A stretch of 64,000 nt of DNA from NCBI GenBank assembly GCA_017392525.1, contig JAFOVD010000053.1, positions 43,929-107,928 of the forward strand, read 5' to 3'. Under the pieces are notes generated by a model. It was not told the origin of the DNA and made no database searches. It was given only the letters and a program-made list of their open reading frames with translations. Positions 8,623 to 18,439 of the stretch are shown here, one piece after another. The stretch's first letter is position 1; the number at the start of each line of letters is the position of its first letter. The stretch comes from Lachnospiraceae bacterium. Lineage in GTDB: Bacteria; Bacillota; Clostridia; Lachnospirales; Lachnospiraceae. The position numbers and the translations under genes were made by a program.

Positions 8623-8633
8623 ATATTATAACA
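8623..8633 (-). promoter_or_regulatory. Extended -10 promoter of the two-component operon
   Basis: On the minus strand TGTTATAAT (-10 TATAAT at 8625-8630, preceded by TGn) lies about 33 bases before the regulator start and directly after the T run of the phoH terminator. No good -35 is visible, as expected for an extended -10 promoter. Confidence 0.5.
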
Positions 8634-8638
8634 AAAAA

Positions 8639-8668
8639 GTAAGGTAGGAAACATGGTCCCTACCTTAC
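8639..8668 (-). terminator. Terminator of the phoH-like gene
   Basis: A 10-base stem (8639-8648 with 8659-8668) with a 10-base loop is followed on the minus strand by TTTTTT. It separates the PhoH gene from the two-component operon. Confidence 0.85.
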
Positions 8669-8729
8669 TAAAAATAGCATGCAATATTTAAATGTAACTT
8701 AAATGCAAGAAAGTTTATCATTCGAGTTA

Positions 8730-10136
8730 TTACAATTCAAGTCGTTTCAGCGCTTCGGTAGCAAGAGCGGAACGTACGGATTCTTCTTCTGCAAATGTTA
8801 CCTGTGCAACTAAATCAGAACCCTTCATCTTTTCAGAAGCAAATACCAGACCATTGGTCCAGCGATCCAGTGTATGATTATCAATCTGGTTAATGTCACC
8901 GCAGATGACAATCTTGGTTCCCTTTCCGGCACGAGTGATGATGTCTCGCATCTGAGAACGGGTGGAGTTCTGTGCTTCATCGACAATCAGATAGGATTGA
9001 CTGATGGAACGACCACGCATGTAAGCAAGTGGGCAGACATTAATCACATTGGTGAAGAACATATCATCAATCTGCATCTGTACCTGTTCGTTGTCCTCGT
9101 TGTGATGTTTACCGCGGAGGATGGATTCTAAGTTGTCATAGAATGGAGCCAGAAGCGGAGACATCTTTTCATTGATATCACCCGGCAGATATCCAAAGTC
9201 GGCATCGCTGGTGATGTTATTTCTCGTAATCAGTACTTTTTCATAGCTTCGTTCCCCTCTGGAATCATAGGTTCCATCAAGTCCGGCAGCGATAGACAGG
9301 AATGTCTTAGCTGTTCCGGCAGGACCTCGTAAAATTACGAATGGTATCTCCTCAACTGGAGCAAGGAGTGCATATAATGCAAATGTCTGAGCGGCATTTC
9401 TAGGAACAACATTGAAGGCGCGCTGTTCTTCAATCAGTTTTAAATCACCGTGACGATAAATACAGAGCGCAGACTGTGTTCCGGATTTCAACATGTAGAA
9501 TTCATTTTCTGTTGTAAATAGAAGATCCGGATCCATGGTTCCTTCAATCGGTGTAAATTCGCTTCGCATGGAAGCAATATCTTCAATTTTCTTATCGTGA
9601 TACAACTGATTAATGAGATTTCCATTGGTCTGTACGACAGATTTTCCGGTGTAGAGTTCTTCCTTACTGGAAATCTGGTCATTTCGGTAGGATTCTACTT
9701 CCATACCGCAGACAGATGCATTGATACGCATAGAGATATCATTGGTAACCAGTTTGGTTGGCATATTGGAACGTTCTATCAGAGTCAGGCAGGTGCTGAT
9801 GATTCGATTATCCGGAACGTCGATAGAATAGCCATCCGGCAAGTTCTCCTGATTTACACCGTCTGGTTCAATAAAGAGTTTGCCTCCTTCGGGATTTCCT
9901 AAATCAACCCCCTTGGTTAAATCCCCTTTGAGGCGGAGTGACTCTAGAATACGGCAGGTCTCGCGAGCGTTATAACCCAGTTCCCCCGGTAGAGTCTTTT
10001 TGTGATCCAGTTCCTGCAATGTGGTACCTGTGATAACCACATGATTATCTTCGAAACCGAAGATAGCGTTAGGAGACTGAAGCAGAATGTTTGTATCAAG
10101 AATATAATTCTTGATGGAGCCTTTGGTTTTCGTCAT
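8730..10136 (-). CDS. PIN-PhoH fusion ATPase (YlaK/PhoH2-like)
   Basis: A 468-residue protein with an N-terminal PIN ribonuclease-like domain (about residues 8-150; YILDTNILLQSP with the first acidic residue, and further acidic residues near VPDNRIISTCL and LVTNDISMR) and a C-terminal PhoH ATPase domain (about 245-460; Walker A GPAGTAKT at about 272-279 and Walker B LIVDEAQN). PIN-PhoH proteins are described as RNA helicase/ribonucleases in other bacteria. Here it is a single gene with its own terminator and a good AAAGGAGTGA ribosome site. The target RNA is unknown. Confidence 0.9.
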   Translation of the reverse strand: MTKTKGSIKNYILDTNILLQSPNAIFGFEDNHVVITGTTLQELDHKKTLPGELGYNARETCRILESLRLKGDLTKGVDLGNPEGGKLFIEPDGVNQENLPDGYSIDVPDNRIISTCLTLIERSNMPTKLVTNDISMRINASVCGMEVESYRNDQISSKEELYTGKSVVQTNGNLINQLYHDKKIEDIASMRSEFTPIEGTMDPDLLFTTENEFYMLKSGTQSALCIYRHGDLKLIEEQRAFNVVPRNAAQTFALYALLAPVEEIPFVILRGPAGTAKTFLSIAAGLDGTYDSRGERSYEKVLITRNNITSDADFGYLPGDINEKMSPLLAPFYDNLESILRGKHHNEDNEQVQMQIDDMFFTNVINVCPLAYMRGRSISQSYLIVDEAQNSTRSQMRDIITRAGKGTKIVICGDINQIDNHTLDRWTNGLVFASEKMKGSDLVAQVTFAEEESVRSALATEALKRLEL

Positions 10137-10325
10137 AAGAAATCACTCCTTTATTGTTTTGTATAATAAGTATAACATAACCGCATTTTACAGGCTATTC
10201 TTTGTGGAAATATTTGAGCTTAAGATGAGGTTTTATAATCAATAAAAAAATGCATGACAATGAAATACAATCTCTGTAATTATTTTTCATATAAGTGTCT
10301 TCTTTAAACTTCGAATATACGAGTG

Positions 10326-10334
10326 TGATATAAT
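10326..10334 (+). promoter_or_regulatory. Extended -10 promoter of the M42 peptidase gene
   Basis: TGATATAAT (-10 TATAAT at 10329-10334, preceded by TGn) lies 33 bases before the start codon; the -35 region is weak. Confidence 0.5.
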
Positions 10335-10366
10335 AAGAATAAAAAATATTATGAGAGAGGTTACTT

Positions 10367-11428
10367 ATGACTGATAAGAAATGGAAAGCATACACCGATT
10401 ATGCAGTAGAGAAATTAAAGGAGATTGAGGCAATTCCATCTCCTACAGGATATACAAGAGAAGCAGCCGAATATGTCTGCAATCAGTTTATGACACTGGG
10501 ATACGAAGCACATATTACCAATAAGGGAGGCGTGATTGTCACTCTGAATACTTTGGATGAAGCAGAAGATACAATGAAGAATGGACTTCTTTTGGAGGCC
10601 CATGTGGATACACTTGGCGGTATGGTTTCTGAAATCAAGGACAATGGTAGACTTCGTTTAAGTCCCCTCGGTGGTATGAACCCGAATAATGCGGAGACAG
10701 AAAATGTTCGAATTATCACTAAGTTTGACGGTGAGTATGAGGGAACATTTCAGCTTGATAATGCATCAATTCATGTAAATGGAGAATATAATGATATCAA
10801 ACGTGCATGGGACAAAATGGAAGTCGTAATTGATGAGGATGTAAATTCGAAGGACGATACAAAGAATCTTGGTATCAGTGTGGGAGATATTGTAGCTTTT
10901 GATCCAAGAACAAGAGTGACAGATAGCGGATATATCAAGTCCAGATTCCTGGATGATAAGTTGAGTGTTGCAATTCTTCTTTCCTATGCGAAGTATTTAA
11001 AGGATGAGGATGTAAAGCTTAAGAGAAGTCTATATGCTCATATTACAGTATATGAAGAAGTTGGTCATGGTGGATGCGGTTCTGTTCCGGAAGATGTTGT
11101 AGAAGCAATTTCTGTCGATATGGGATGTGCCGGTGGAGAGATGACTTGTACGGAGAAGCAGGTTTCTATTTGTGCCAAGGACAGTGGTGGTCCATATAGT
11201 TATGATGTGGTAACGGGATTGATTGAAGCTGCCAGAGAGGCAGGAGCTGATTATGCAGTGGATGTATATCCTCATTATGGATCCGATGTAGAAGCAACAC
11301 TGGGTGCCGGATATGATTTACGTCATGGGCTTATTGGTGCAGGTGTTTATGCATCTCATGGATATGAAAGAAGTCATGTAGAAGGGGTTAAGAATGTATT
11401 GAAATTACTCATTTCATATATCAAATAA
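10367..11428 (+). CDS. M42 family metallo-aminopeptidase
   Basis: A 353-residue protein with the M42 (glutamyl aminopeptidase / former endoglucanase family) metal ligands: the His in LLEAHVDTLGG, the bridging Asp in FLDDKLS, the catalytic and metal Glu pair in VYEEVGHGG, the Asp in SVDMGC and the C-terminal His in ASHGYERSH. It trims residues from peptides in the cytoplasm with two metal ions, usually as a large tetrahedral dodecamer in this family. The usual M42 length is about 350, so the gene is complete. It sits alone between divergent phoH and the GGDEF/EAL gene. Confidence 0.9.
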   Translation: MTDKKWKAYTDYAVEKLKEIEAIPSPTGYTREAAEYVCNQFMTLGYEAHITNKGGVIVTLNTLDEAEDTMKNGLLLEAHVDTLGGMVSEIKDNGRLRLSPLGGMNPNNAETENVRIITKFDGEYEGTFQLDNASIHVNGEYNDIKRAWDKMEVVIDEDVNSKDDTKNLGISVGDIVAFDPRTRVTDSGYIKSRFLDDKLSVAILLSYAKYLKDEDVKLKRSLYAHITVYEEVGHGGCGSVPEDVVEAISVDMGCAGGEMTCTEKQVSICAKDSGGPYSYDVVTGLIEAAREAGADYAVDVYPHYGSDVEATLGAGYDLRHGLIGAGVYASHGYERSHVEGVKNVLKLLISYIK

Positions 11429-11468
11429 GTGTAGATAAGTGTACTGGGGAGCATTGAGGGAGATTTGT

Positions 11469-14400
11469 ATGAAGGAGTTTCTGAAGTGGTTTGGCATTGC
11501 AAAGACAAGTGTCGAAGTCAGAGATCGTATTAATAAAAACAATTTAAACTTGGCAGTTTATGCCACAGCCTTAGTAATAGTTATAGAGATAAGCCTTGCG
11601 TTGGAACAGTTGGCAAAGAGTATTATGTCTAATTTTTCAGATACAAGTGCGATATCTCTTGTACTATTACATCTTTATATGTTTGCTGTCTCATATTTCC
11701 TGGAAAAAGTTGCATCAGATTATGCATTTAAGGGAATCTATCATAGAAAAAGAGCGAGTATCAGTATCTATTTGTTTTCTACCAGTGTTGGAATATATGC
11801 AGCATTGCTAACAACTTACGGATTCGCTATGCCTAATGCGATAATGGTGTTCTCGGTGTTGCTTATTGTCTCACTCTGTCTTTTTGTAATGCGTCCTGTG
11901 TATATTGTATGTTTTATTGCAACAATTTTTACAGGAATCTTTATCAATATTGGCGCTGCTGACAGGAACTTTGATGTTTTAAGCCTTGCACTAATCAGGA
12001 AGCTGGTTATCTTAGAGGCAATTGCAGTTTTGCTTGTCAGTGTCAGTAGATTTTATTTTTCCTACAATGCAGCAAAAGAGCATATTAAATTAGAGAGAAT
12101 GACGAAATGCGACTGGCTGACAGGTCTTTTAAATCGTCAGATGATGCAGATTCGTTTTTCAAAGGAGATGTTTACAGAACCATTTCGCGGAATGATTATG
12201 ATGGCGGATATGGATGATTTCCAGTTCTTTAACGATTTATATGGTGCAGAACAGGCGGATAAGGTGCTTCAGGAAGTAGCAGGAATTCTGGTGGCAGAGT
12301 TTGGAGAAGACAATGTTTACCGTTTTGGTGGAGATGAGTACCTTGTTTCATGGCCATGCGACGATAATCATTTGAATGAGCATATGATGCGAAGCAAGAT
12401 GAATAGATTTATGCAGAGAGTATCTAAATATGCCAAGGAATTGGATTGTTTGGATTTGACCATCAGTGCAGGTTATGTGTTTGGAGAAGCTGCAGATACA
12501 GAACAGATTCGCTCTATGAAACGTCAGGCAAACCGGAATCTGATAACCGCCAAGAGAATCGGTAAAAACCAGGCAGTTGGAGAACCTTATCGGGTGGATA
12601 TGAGAGAGGAAGATCTCCAGAAAGAAGCACAGCGGGTGTACAAAGCAACGGATCTGGATACGTTGACTGGATTGCCGAATATGGTAAATTTCAGAAATTA
12701 TGCAGAACGTTTGATTTATCGAATGGAGCAGGAAAAACGGCATGATCAGTGCATTTTGTATTTTGACATTGAGAATTTCAAGTCATATAACCAGAATTAT
12801 GGTTTCCAGATGGGAGATCAGTTGTTGAAAAATATTGCCAATAAGCTGAGTCAGGTATTCTCGGATGGACTGGTTTCACGTTTTTCTAGTGATCATTTTA
12901 TTGTGCTTACCTCATCGGATAATATTGTGGACAGGATTAAAGAGGTACACGAATTTGTTCATGCATACCAGCGCAATATGCGGCTTGAAATCAAGGCCGG
13001 AATCTATGTACTGAAAGAGAGTGGAAATGAAATCGGCAATGCGATGGATCGTGCGAAAATGGCGCTTGGTCTTATAAAGAAGCGATATGATTCGGATTAT
13101 ATGTTTTATGACTCCAGCATGGAGAAGGAACGTGAAAAGAAGCAGTACATCGTAGACCATATGGAAGAGGCGATGGCCAAGGGATGGATTAAGGTTTATT
13201 ATCAGCCGGTAGTTCGAACACTTACCGGAGAGATATGTGGTGTCGAGGCACTTTCCAGATGGGAGGATCCGATTCGTGGTAAGATTTCACCCGCGGATTT
13301 TGTAGAAGTGTTAGAAGAGGCACACCTGATTCATTTCCTGGATACATTTGTGCTGGAACAGGTATGTAAAACATATACCAGTTTGCATACGGAGAAGATA
13401 TTCCTGCAACCGGTATCTATCAATCTTTCCAGGTATGATTTTCAGCTTTCAAATATCTACGATATGGTAAATGATATTGTTGAATCGTATGATATGCCGA
13501 AAGATCTGATTCATATTGAAATCACAGAGAGTGCTTTGACAGAGGATCCGGATTTGTTACGTGAGCAGATCAAGCGTTTCCATGATGGTGGCTATCAGGT
13601 TTGGATGGATGATTTTGGTTCCGGATATTCATCACTGAACACGTTGAAGGATTTCCATTTTGACGTTTTGAAACTGGATATGGTTTTCTTGAAAAATTTT
13701 GATACTAATCCTAAGGTACCACTGATTATCAGCTCGATTATCAGTATGGTTAAGTACATGGGGATCCAGACTTTGGCAGAAGGTGTCGAGACCAAGGAAC
13801 AGGCAGAATTTTTGCGTGCGGTAGGTTGTGAGAAGATGCAGGGATATTTATTTGGTATTCCGATGTCCCAGAAAACTATTACACGTATGAATGAGGAAAT
13901 TCCTTTTAGGACGGAGCACCCGACACAGCGCGAGTATCTCGATCAGGTGGGACGAATTAATATGCTCAGTGCCAATCCTCTGGGTGAAATGGATGGCTGG
14001 GAGTATAATAATCCGGTTCCAATGGGTATTATCGAGTTTAAGAATAATCACCTGGAATACTTGAATTATAACCTGGCATTTCGAAACTATATCGGTAATG
14101 TAGGATTTGTTTCCGTTAAGGATGTTGAGAATCAGATTAACGATCCAAACTTTGAAGCATATGATATGGTTCGAAAAGAGATAGAGTATTGTCTGAAGAC
14201 AGGACGGGAGAGTAAGCTGACCCTTGTTAGAAATAATGAGGAAACAAGCGCATATTGCAAGTTGATTGCCAAGAATGATTTTGAGAATAAGGCAGCATTT
14301 CTAATTACCGGTACGGATCGACTGATGATGAAAGCGGATGAACTTAATATGGGTTCTCTTGAAAATGAAGCGATGATGCTTTGGCTCAGTACCCGCGGTC

Positions 14401-15332
14401 TTGCAGAAATCTTAGGATACGAGAGTTATGATGAACTGCTTGAGAATACTTACAATTTTGAAGTTGATCTCACTGAGAACAGAGTAATTAATTTCTATTT
14501 TGGATCAGATCGTTTGATACTGGCTGCGGCTAAGGAAGCCAGTGGAACATACGAAGAAGTGGTAGTTCAGATAGTGGACGGTTTAACGGAAGATCCGGAT
14601 AAACGAGAAAAGATGAAAATGTTCTATGATAGAAGTCGCCTAATTAATGCGTTCCATAAGGGGATTCAGTATGGAAATACGGAAAATGAGCTGGAATGGG
14701 ATGGACAGAAACAGTGGCTGCATACGAATTATCAGGTGAGAGAAAATGAAGACGGACATCTGATGGCAAGCTTCCTAGTATACAATATAGGTCAGTTTAG
14801 ACAGAGTGAAGATCAGATGTGGCGAATGGCCAATACGGATGCACTTACCGGATTATTTAATCGCTATTTTGCTGAAAACAAGATTAAAAATATTCTTGAA
14901 TCCAGACCGGCAACAAGACATTGTGTAATGATTCAGATCGATCTTGATAATTTTAAGACTATTAATGACACCTATGGTCATGAATGTGGAGACAATGCGT
15001 TGGTGGCTGCAGCAAAGACATTGAATGAAATCTTCCCGGGACAGGCAATTGTCAGTCGAACAGGAGGAGATGAATTCCTGATTTTTATTGAAGAATGTCA
15101 GGAATCAGATGTGATGTTCTTTTTAGAAAAACTTATGGGAGGAACAACTTTCCGATACGGGGAGGATAATGTTCATTTTACCTATTCTGTGGGATATACG
15201 ATTATTCCGGAGCAGGCTGATGAGTATGAGATTGCAATGAAAAATGCGGATGTTGCCATGTATGCTTCCAAGGAAAAAGGCAAGGGTTGCTACAGTAAAT
15301 TTAAAGAAACTATGAAAAAACAATGGAGATAA
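11469..15332 (+). CDS. Giant membrane c-di-GMP protein: GGDEF-GGDEF-EAL-(PAS-like)-GGDEF
   Basis: I use the ATG at 11469, eight bases after GAGGGAGA, giving 1287 residues; the GTG at 11439 lacks a site. About six membrane helices occupy residues 30-210. A first GGDEF domain has GGDEY at 287-291. A second, degenerate one has SSDHF at 473-477. An EAL phosphodiesterase domain follows with EAL at 593-595, IEITESA, MDDFGSGYSSL, LKLDMVF and AEGVET all intact. About 300 residues of PAS-like sequence come next, then a third GGDEF with intact GGDEF at 1199-1203. The protein probably both makes and degrades cyclic di-GMP, with the middle GGDEF as a possible GTP-sensing or structural unit. No RxxD inhibitory site is seen five residues before either intact motif. 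Confidence 0.9.
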   Translation: MKEFLKWFGIAKTSVEVRDRINKNNLNLAVYATALVIVIEISLALEQLAKSIMSNFSDTSAISLVLLHLYMFAVSYFLEKVASDYAFKGIYHRKRASISIYLFSTSVGIYAALLTTYGFAMPNAIMVFSVLLIVSLCLFVMRPVYIVCFIATIFTGIFINIGAADRNFDVLSLALIRKLVILEAIAVLLVSVSRFYFSYNAAKEHIKLERMTKCDWLTGLLNRQMMQIRFSKEMFTEPFRGMIMMADMDDFQFFNDLYGAEQADKVLQEVAGILVAEFGEDNVYRFGGDEYLVSWPCDDNHLNEHMMRSKMNRFMQRVSKYAKELDCLDLTISAGYVFGEAADTEQIRSMKRQANRNLITAKRIGKNQAVGEPYRVDMREEDLQKEAQRVYKATDLDTLTGLPNMVNFRNYAERLIYRMEQEKRHDQCILYFDIENFKSYNQNYGFQMGDQLLKNIANKLSQVFSDGLVSRFSSDHFIVLTSSDNIVDRIKEVHEFVHAYQRNMRLEIKAGIYVLKESGNEIGNAMDRAKMALGLIKKRYDSDYMFYDSSMEKEREKKQYIVDHMEEAMAKGWIKVYYQPVVRTLTGEICGVEALSRWEDPIRGKISPADFVEVLEEAHLIHFLDTFVLEQVCKTYTSLHTEKIFLQPVSINLSRYDFQLSNIYDMVNDIVESYDMPKDLIHIEITESALTEDPDLLREQIKRFHDGGYQVWMDDFGSGYSSLNTLKDFHFDVLKLDMVFLKNFDTNPKVPLIISSIISMVKYMGIQTLAEGVETKEQAEFLRAVGCEKMQGYLFGIPMSQKTITRMNEEIPFRTEHPTQREYLDQVGRINMLSANPLGEMDGWEYNNPVPMGIIEFKNNHLEYLNYNLAFRNYIGNVGFVSVKDVENQINDPNFEAYDMVRKEIEYCLKTGRESKLTLVRNNEETSAYCKLIAKNDFENKAAFLITGTDRLMMKADELNMGSLENEAMMLWLSTRGLAEILGYESYDELLENTYNFEVDLTENRVINFYFGSDRLILAAAKEASGTYEEVVVQIVDGLTEDPDKREKMKMFYDRSRLINAFHKGIQYGNTENELEWDGQKQWLHTNYQVRENEDGHLMASFLVYNIGQFRQSEDQMWRMANTDALTGLFNRYFAENKIKNILESRPATRHCVMIQIDLDNFKTINDTYGHECGDNALVAAAKTLNEIFPGQAIVSRTGGDEFLIFIEECQESDVMFFLEKLMGGTTFRYGEDNVHFTYSVGYTIIPEQADEYEIAMKNADVAMYASKEKGKGCYSKFKETMKKQWR

Positions 15333-15333
15333 A

Positions 15334-15366
15334 AAATGGGCTAGAAAAAAGTTCTAGCCCATTTTT
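15334..15366. terminator. Bidirectional terminator
   Basis: A 14-base stem (15334-15347 with 15353-15366) with AAAA and TTTT at its ends lies between the convergent GGDEF/EAL and phosphatase genes. Confidence 0.9.
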
Positions 15367-15367
15367 A

Positions 15368-16003
15368 CTATTTAGATTGATTTGGATTATAGCGAGGTCT
15401 GCTAAATCCTGGATGAATAAATTCATAGGTGTAATTCGCAAAGTCGAGTTTTATCAGTGCGCAGTTATCGATAGTAACTTCCCACAAATCCTTAAATTCA
15501 TCATCTGAAAACAAATGAACAATGCAGTGCGAGATAGCACCATGAGAGGCTAAGAGGATTCGCTTGTTATCATAGAATCCGTTTTTATTGTCCTCTTTTA
15601 TATCCATAAGCATGGCGTGGACACGATGAAGTGCCGAAAAGTATGATTCTGCACCTTCTGGTGGTTCATAAAGGGTTGGATTTTCAAAAAAATTATGGAA
15701 GAATTCGTCAGGAAGATCACTGAGCTTTTTACCTTCGTTTATTCCGAAACTCATTTCGATTAATCGAGGTTCTACTATAAAATTCTTAGGATTTTTTCCT
15801 GTAACTAGTTCGGCAGTTTGTATAACCCGTTTTAGCGGGCTAACAAAAACTGTGTCGAATGAAATTTGTTTTTCTTCTAAAAAGTCGTGCAAAGCCTTAG
15901 CCTGTTGAATACCGGTATCATTAAGTACTGTATCAGTGTGCCCTTGAAGACAGTGCATAGTGTTCATTTCCGTCTGACCATGGCGGAGTAAATAAATTTC
16001 CAT
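15368..16003 (-). CDS. Histidine phosphatase family protein (phosphoglycerate mutase-like)
   Basis: A protein of 211 residues from the ATG at 16003; a GTG at 16015 is possible. The N-terminal LLRHGQTEMN carries the catalytic RHG motif, and the second histidine lies in LLASHGAISH. Other phosphate-pocket residues are visible (SPLKRVIQTA and FGINEG). Members range from sugar-phosphate phosphatases (CobC, PhoE-like) to true mutases; the exact substrate cannot be told. It stands alone and is divergent from nadABC. Confidence 0.85.
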   Translation of the reverse strand: MEIYLLRHGQTEMNTMHCLQGHTDTVLNDTGIQQAKALHDFLEEKQISFDTVFVSPLKRVIQTAELVTGKNPKNFIVEPRLIEMSFGINEGKKLSDLPDEFFHNFFENPTLYEPPEGAESYFSALHRVHAMLMDIKEDNKNGFYDNKRILLASHGAISHCIVHLFSDDEFKDLWEVTIDNCALIKLDFANYTYEFIHPGFSRPRYNPNQSK

Positions 16004-16053
16004 TTGACAACTCACTTTCTTTCTTGCTATACATTACATGCTACTATAGCATA

Positions 16054-16082
16054 TTGTCACAAATCGTACAAAGTGTTATATT
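16054..16082 (+). promoter_or_regulatory. Promoter of nadABC
   Basis: TTGTCA (16054-16059) and TATATT (16077-16082) are spaced by 17 bases, 53 bases before nadA. I could not recognise a NiaR operator. Confidence 0.6.
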
Positions 16083-16135
16083 TTTAAGGATTATAAAAAA
16101 ATATAAACAGATCAATAGGTTGGAGTTTGATATCA

Positions 16136-17041
16136 ATGAATGAAATCGTAGAGAAGATCCAGCAGTTAAAGAAAGAAAAGAATGCTGTGATCATGGGACA
16201 CTACTATGTGCCGGATGAGGTACAGGATATTGCAGATTATATCGGGGACTCTTTCTTCCTGGCAAGACAGGCCACGAAGATTGATGCAGACATTATCCTA
16301 CTTTGTGGTGTCCGATTCATGGGAGAGAGTGCAAAAGTACTGAATCGAAATAAGAGGGTATTATTGCCGGAGATTAATGCAGATTGTCCAATGGCACATA
16401 TGGCCACTGTAGAACGAATCGCAGAAGTTCGAGAAGAATATGATGATGTTGCTGTTGTTTGTTACGTAAATTCTACTGCAGAATTGAAAGCGGCAAGTGA
16501 TGTTTGTGTAACATCAGCAAATGCACTTACTATTGTAAGTAAGTTGCCTAATAAGAATATTTATTTTATTCCGGATCAGAATCTTGCACATTACATTGCA
16601 GATCAGCTTCCGGAGAAGAACTTTATTTTTAATGATGGTTTCTGTCATGTGCACCATTCAATCAGCAAGGAGCAGATGAAAGCAGCTATGGCGGCCAAGC
16701 CACAGGCCAAGGTCTGTGTACATCCGGAGTGTAAACCGGAAGTGGTTGCATTAGCTGATTATGTGGGATCTACATCAGGAATTATCAAATATGTTGCAGA
16801 GTCTGATGCTGAGGAATTTATCATTTCTACGGAAATGGGCGTTATGCATAAATTAAAGCAGGACAATCCAGGAAAGAAATTCTATACAGCCGGAAATATG
16901 CAGATTTGTCCAAACATGAAGAAGGTTACACTTGAAAAAGTATTGGAGGCACTGGAGTCTGACGATGAAGGTATTCAGATGTCAGAGGAATTAATGAACC
17001 AGGCAGAGGCGCCTATGAGACGCATGCTGGAATTAGCATAA
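16136..17041 (+). CDS. nadA: Quinolinate synthase
   Basis: A 301-residue protein from the ATG at 16136 (TTGGAG ten bases upstream; a TTG at 16127 is less likely). It condenses iminoaspartate with dihydroxyacetone phosphate to quinolinate, using a [4Fe-4S] cluster. The three cluster cysteines are visible in LLCGVRFMGE, VHPECKPE and MQICPNMKK, and the substrate-binding YYVPDEVQDIADYIGDS-type segment is near the N-terminus. It is the first gene of the nadABC operon, 12 bases before nadB, which supplies its unstable substrate. Confidence 0.97.
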   Translation: MNEIVEKIQQLKKEKNAVIMGHYYVPDEVQDIADYIGDSFFLARQATKIDADIILLCGVRFMGESAKVLNRNKRVLLPEINADCPMAHMATVERIAEVREEYDDVAVVCYVNSTAELKAASDVCVTSANALTIVSKLPNKNIYFIPDQNLAHYIADQLPEKNFIFNDGFCHVHHSISKEQMKAAMAAKPQAKVCVHPECKPEVVALADYVGSTSGIIKYVAESDAEEFIISTEMGVMHKLKQDNPGKKFYTAGNMQICPNMKKVTLEKVLEALESDDEGIQMSEELMNQAEAPMRRMLELA

Positions 17042-17053
17042 GAAGGTATTAAA

Positions 17054-18427
17054 ATGATTGAAAGACAATACGACGTTGTTATCGTCGGAACAGGCGTAGC
17101 AGGATGCTTCACAGCCTTACATCTGCCAGAGGACTACAAGGTCCTTATGATTACCAAGGCTGATCTTGACGAAAGTGATTCATTTCTTGCACAGGGAGGA
17201 ATCTGTGTGCAGAAGGATGACAATGATTATGACTCCTATTTCGAGGACACCATGCGTGCAGGACATTATGAGAACCGCAAGGAATCGGTGGACATGATGA
17301 TTCGTTCATCACGAGAGGTTATCAATCAGTTGATTGCGTATGATGTTGATTTCGCCAGGGACGAGAATGGTGAGCTTCTATACACTAGAGAGGGTGCTCA
17401 CTCTGATAAGCGTATTTTGTATCATGATGACATTACCGGTCAGGAGATTACTTCAAAGCTCCTGGCGGCTGTTAAGAAGTGTGACAATATTACACTTCTT
17501 TCTAATACACGTATGCTGGATATTCTTTGCAGGGACAATACTTGTGATGGAATTCTGGTACAGGATAAAAAGGGACAGATTTCACCGGTATTTGCAAGAC
17601 ATATAATGTGGGCGACAGGTGGAATCGGTGGAATTTATGAGAATTCAACCAATTTCCCACATCTGACAGGAGATGCTCTGTCACTTTCTTTAAAGCATGG
17701 TATTAAGCTGGAGAATATTGACTATGTACAGATTCATCCAACGACATTTTATTCAGAGAAGAAGGAACGTCGCTTCCTTATTTCTGAATCTGTCCGTGGA
17801 GAAGGAGCTGTGTTGTTGGATAAAAATGGAGAACGATTTACAGATGAACTTCAACCCCGTGATGTGGTCAGCAAGGCTATCTTTAAGCAGATGAAGAAGG
17901 ATGGCACAAAGCATGTCTGGATGGATATGCGTACAATTACGGAATATGATATAGAAAAGCGTTTCCCAAATATTTATAAGCATTGCGTAGAAGAAGGGTA
18001 CGACCCTAAGAAGACCTGTATTCCGGTGGTGCCTGCACAGCATTACTTTATGGGCGGTGTCTATGTGGATTTAAGAAGCCATACAAGTATGAAGCATCTG
18101 TATGCAGCAGGTGAAACAGCTTGCAATGGTGTACATGGCAAGAATCGACTGGCAAGTAATTCCCTGCTGGAGTCTTTGGTGTTTGCAGAAAAGGCGGCAG
18201 AGAATATGGTAAATGTAGATGCCATTGATCGTAAGAATCACAGGGAACGTTATTATGAAGCGTTTGTGGGTGAGAAATGTGAAGATATCATCCGTAGGTA
18301 TGATATTGATTTGTCAGATTATGAGAATCTAAACCAGTACGATGCCGAGGCAATCGAAACAATCTGGCAGGAGATTCATAGAGAAGAAGAAATTAAGGCG
18401 CAGCGTGAACAGGAAATGCTGGCATAG
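17054..18427 (+). CDS. nadB: L-aspartate oxidase
   Basis: A 457-residue FAD enzyme that oxidises aspartate to iminoaspartate, first step of NAD synthesis. The N-terminal VIVGTGVAGCFTAL is the FAD-binding GxGxxG; substrate-site residues lie in QIHPTTF, SESVRGEGAVL and the arginine-rich NRLASNSLLES near the C-terminal part. At 457 residues it is shorter than the 540-residue E. coli enzyme and has only a short C-terminal helical extension, which is common in Clostridia. Anaerobes use fumarate as the acceptor; that is family knowledge, not visible here. Confidence 0.95.
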   Translation: MIERQYDVVIVGTGVAGCFTALHLPEDYKVLMITKADLDESDSFLAQGGICVQKDDNDYDSYFEDTMRAGHYENRKESVDMMIRSSREVINQLIAYDVDFARDENGELLYTREGAHSDKRILYHDDITGQEITSKLLAAVKKCDNITLLSNTRMLDILCRDNTCDGILVQDKKGQISPVFARHIMWATGGIGGIYENSTNFPHLTGDALSLSLKHGIKLENIDYVQIHPTTFYSEKKERRFLISESVRGEGAVLLDKNGERFTDELQPRDVVSKAIFKQMKKDGTKHVWMDMRTITEYDIEKRFPNIYKHCVEEGYDPKKTCIPVVPAQHYFMGGVYVDLRSHTSMKHLYAAGETACNGVHGKNRLASNSLLESLVFAEKAAENMVNVDAIDRKNHRERYYEAFVGEKCEDIIRRYDIDLSDYENLNQYDAEAIETIWQEIHREEEIKAQREQEMLA

Positions 18428-18439
18428 AGAGGGGTAAAA

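Noticed and set aside
8592-8684. Extended N-terminus for the response regulator
   Set aside because: The extra 31 residues would come from the phoH terminator and the promoter region; the ribosome site favours 8591.
10195-10395. Minus-strand 66-residue frame between phoH and the M42 gene
   Set aside because: It crosses the promoter and start of the M42 gene and has no coding character.
16016-16135. NiaR operator or other repressor site before nadABC
   Set aside because: No convincing palindrome of the known type was seen.
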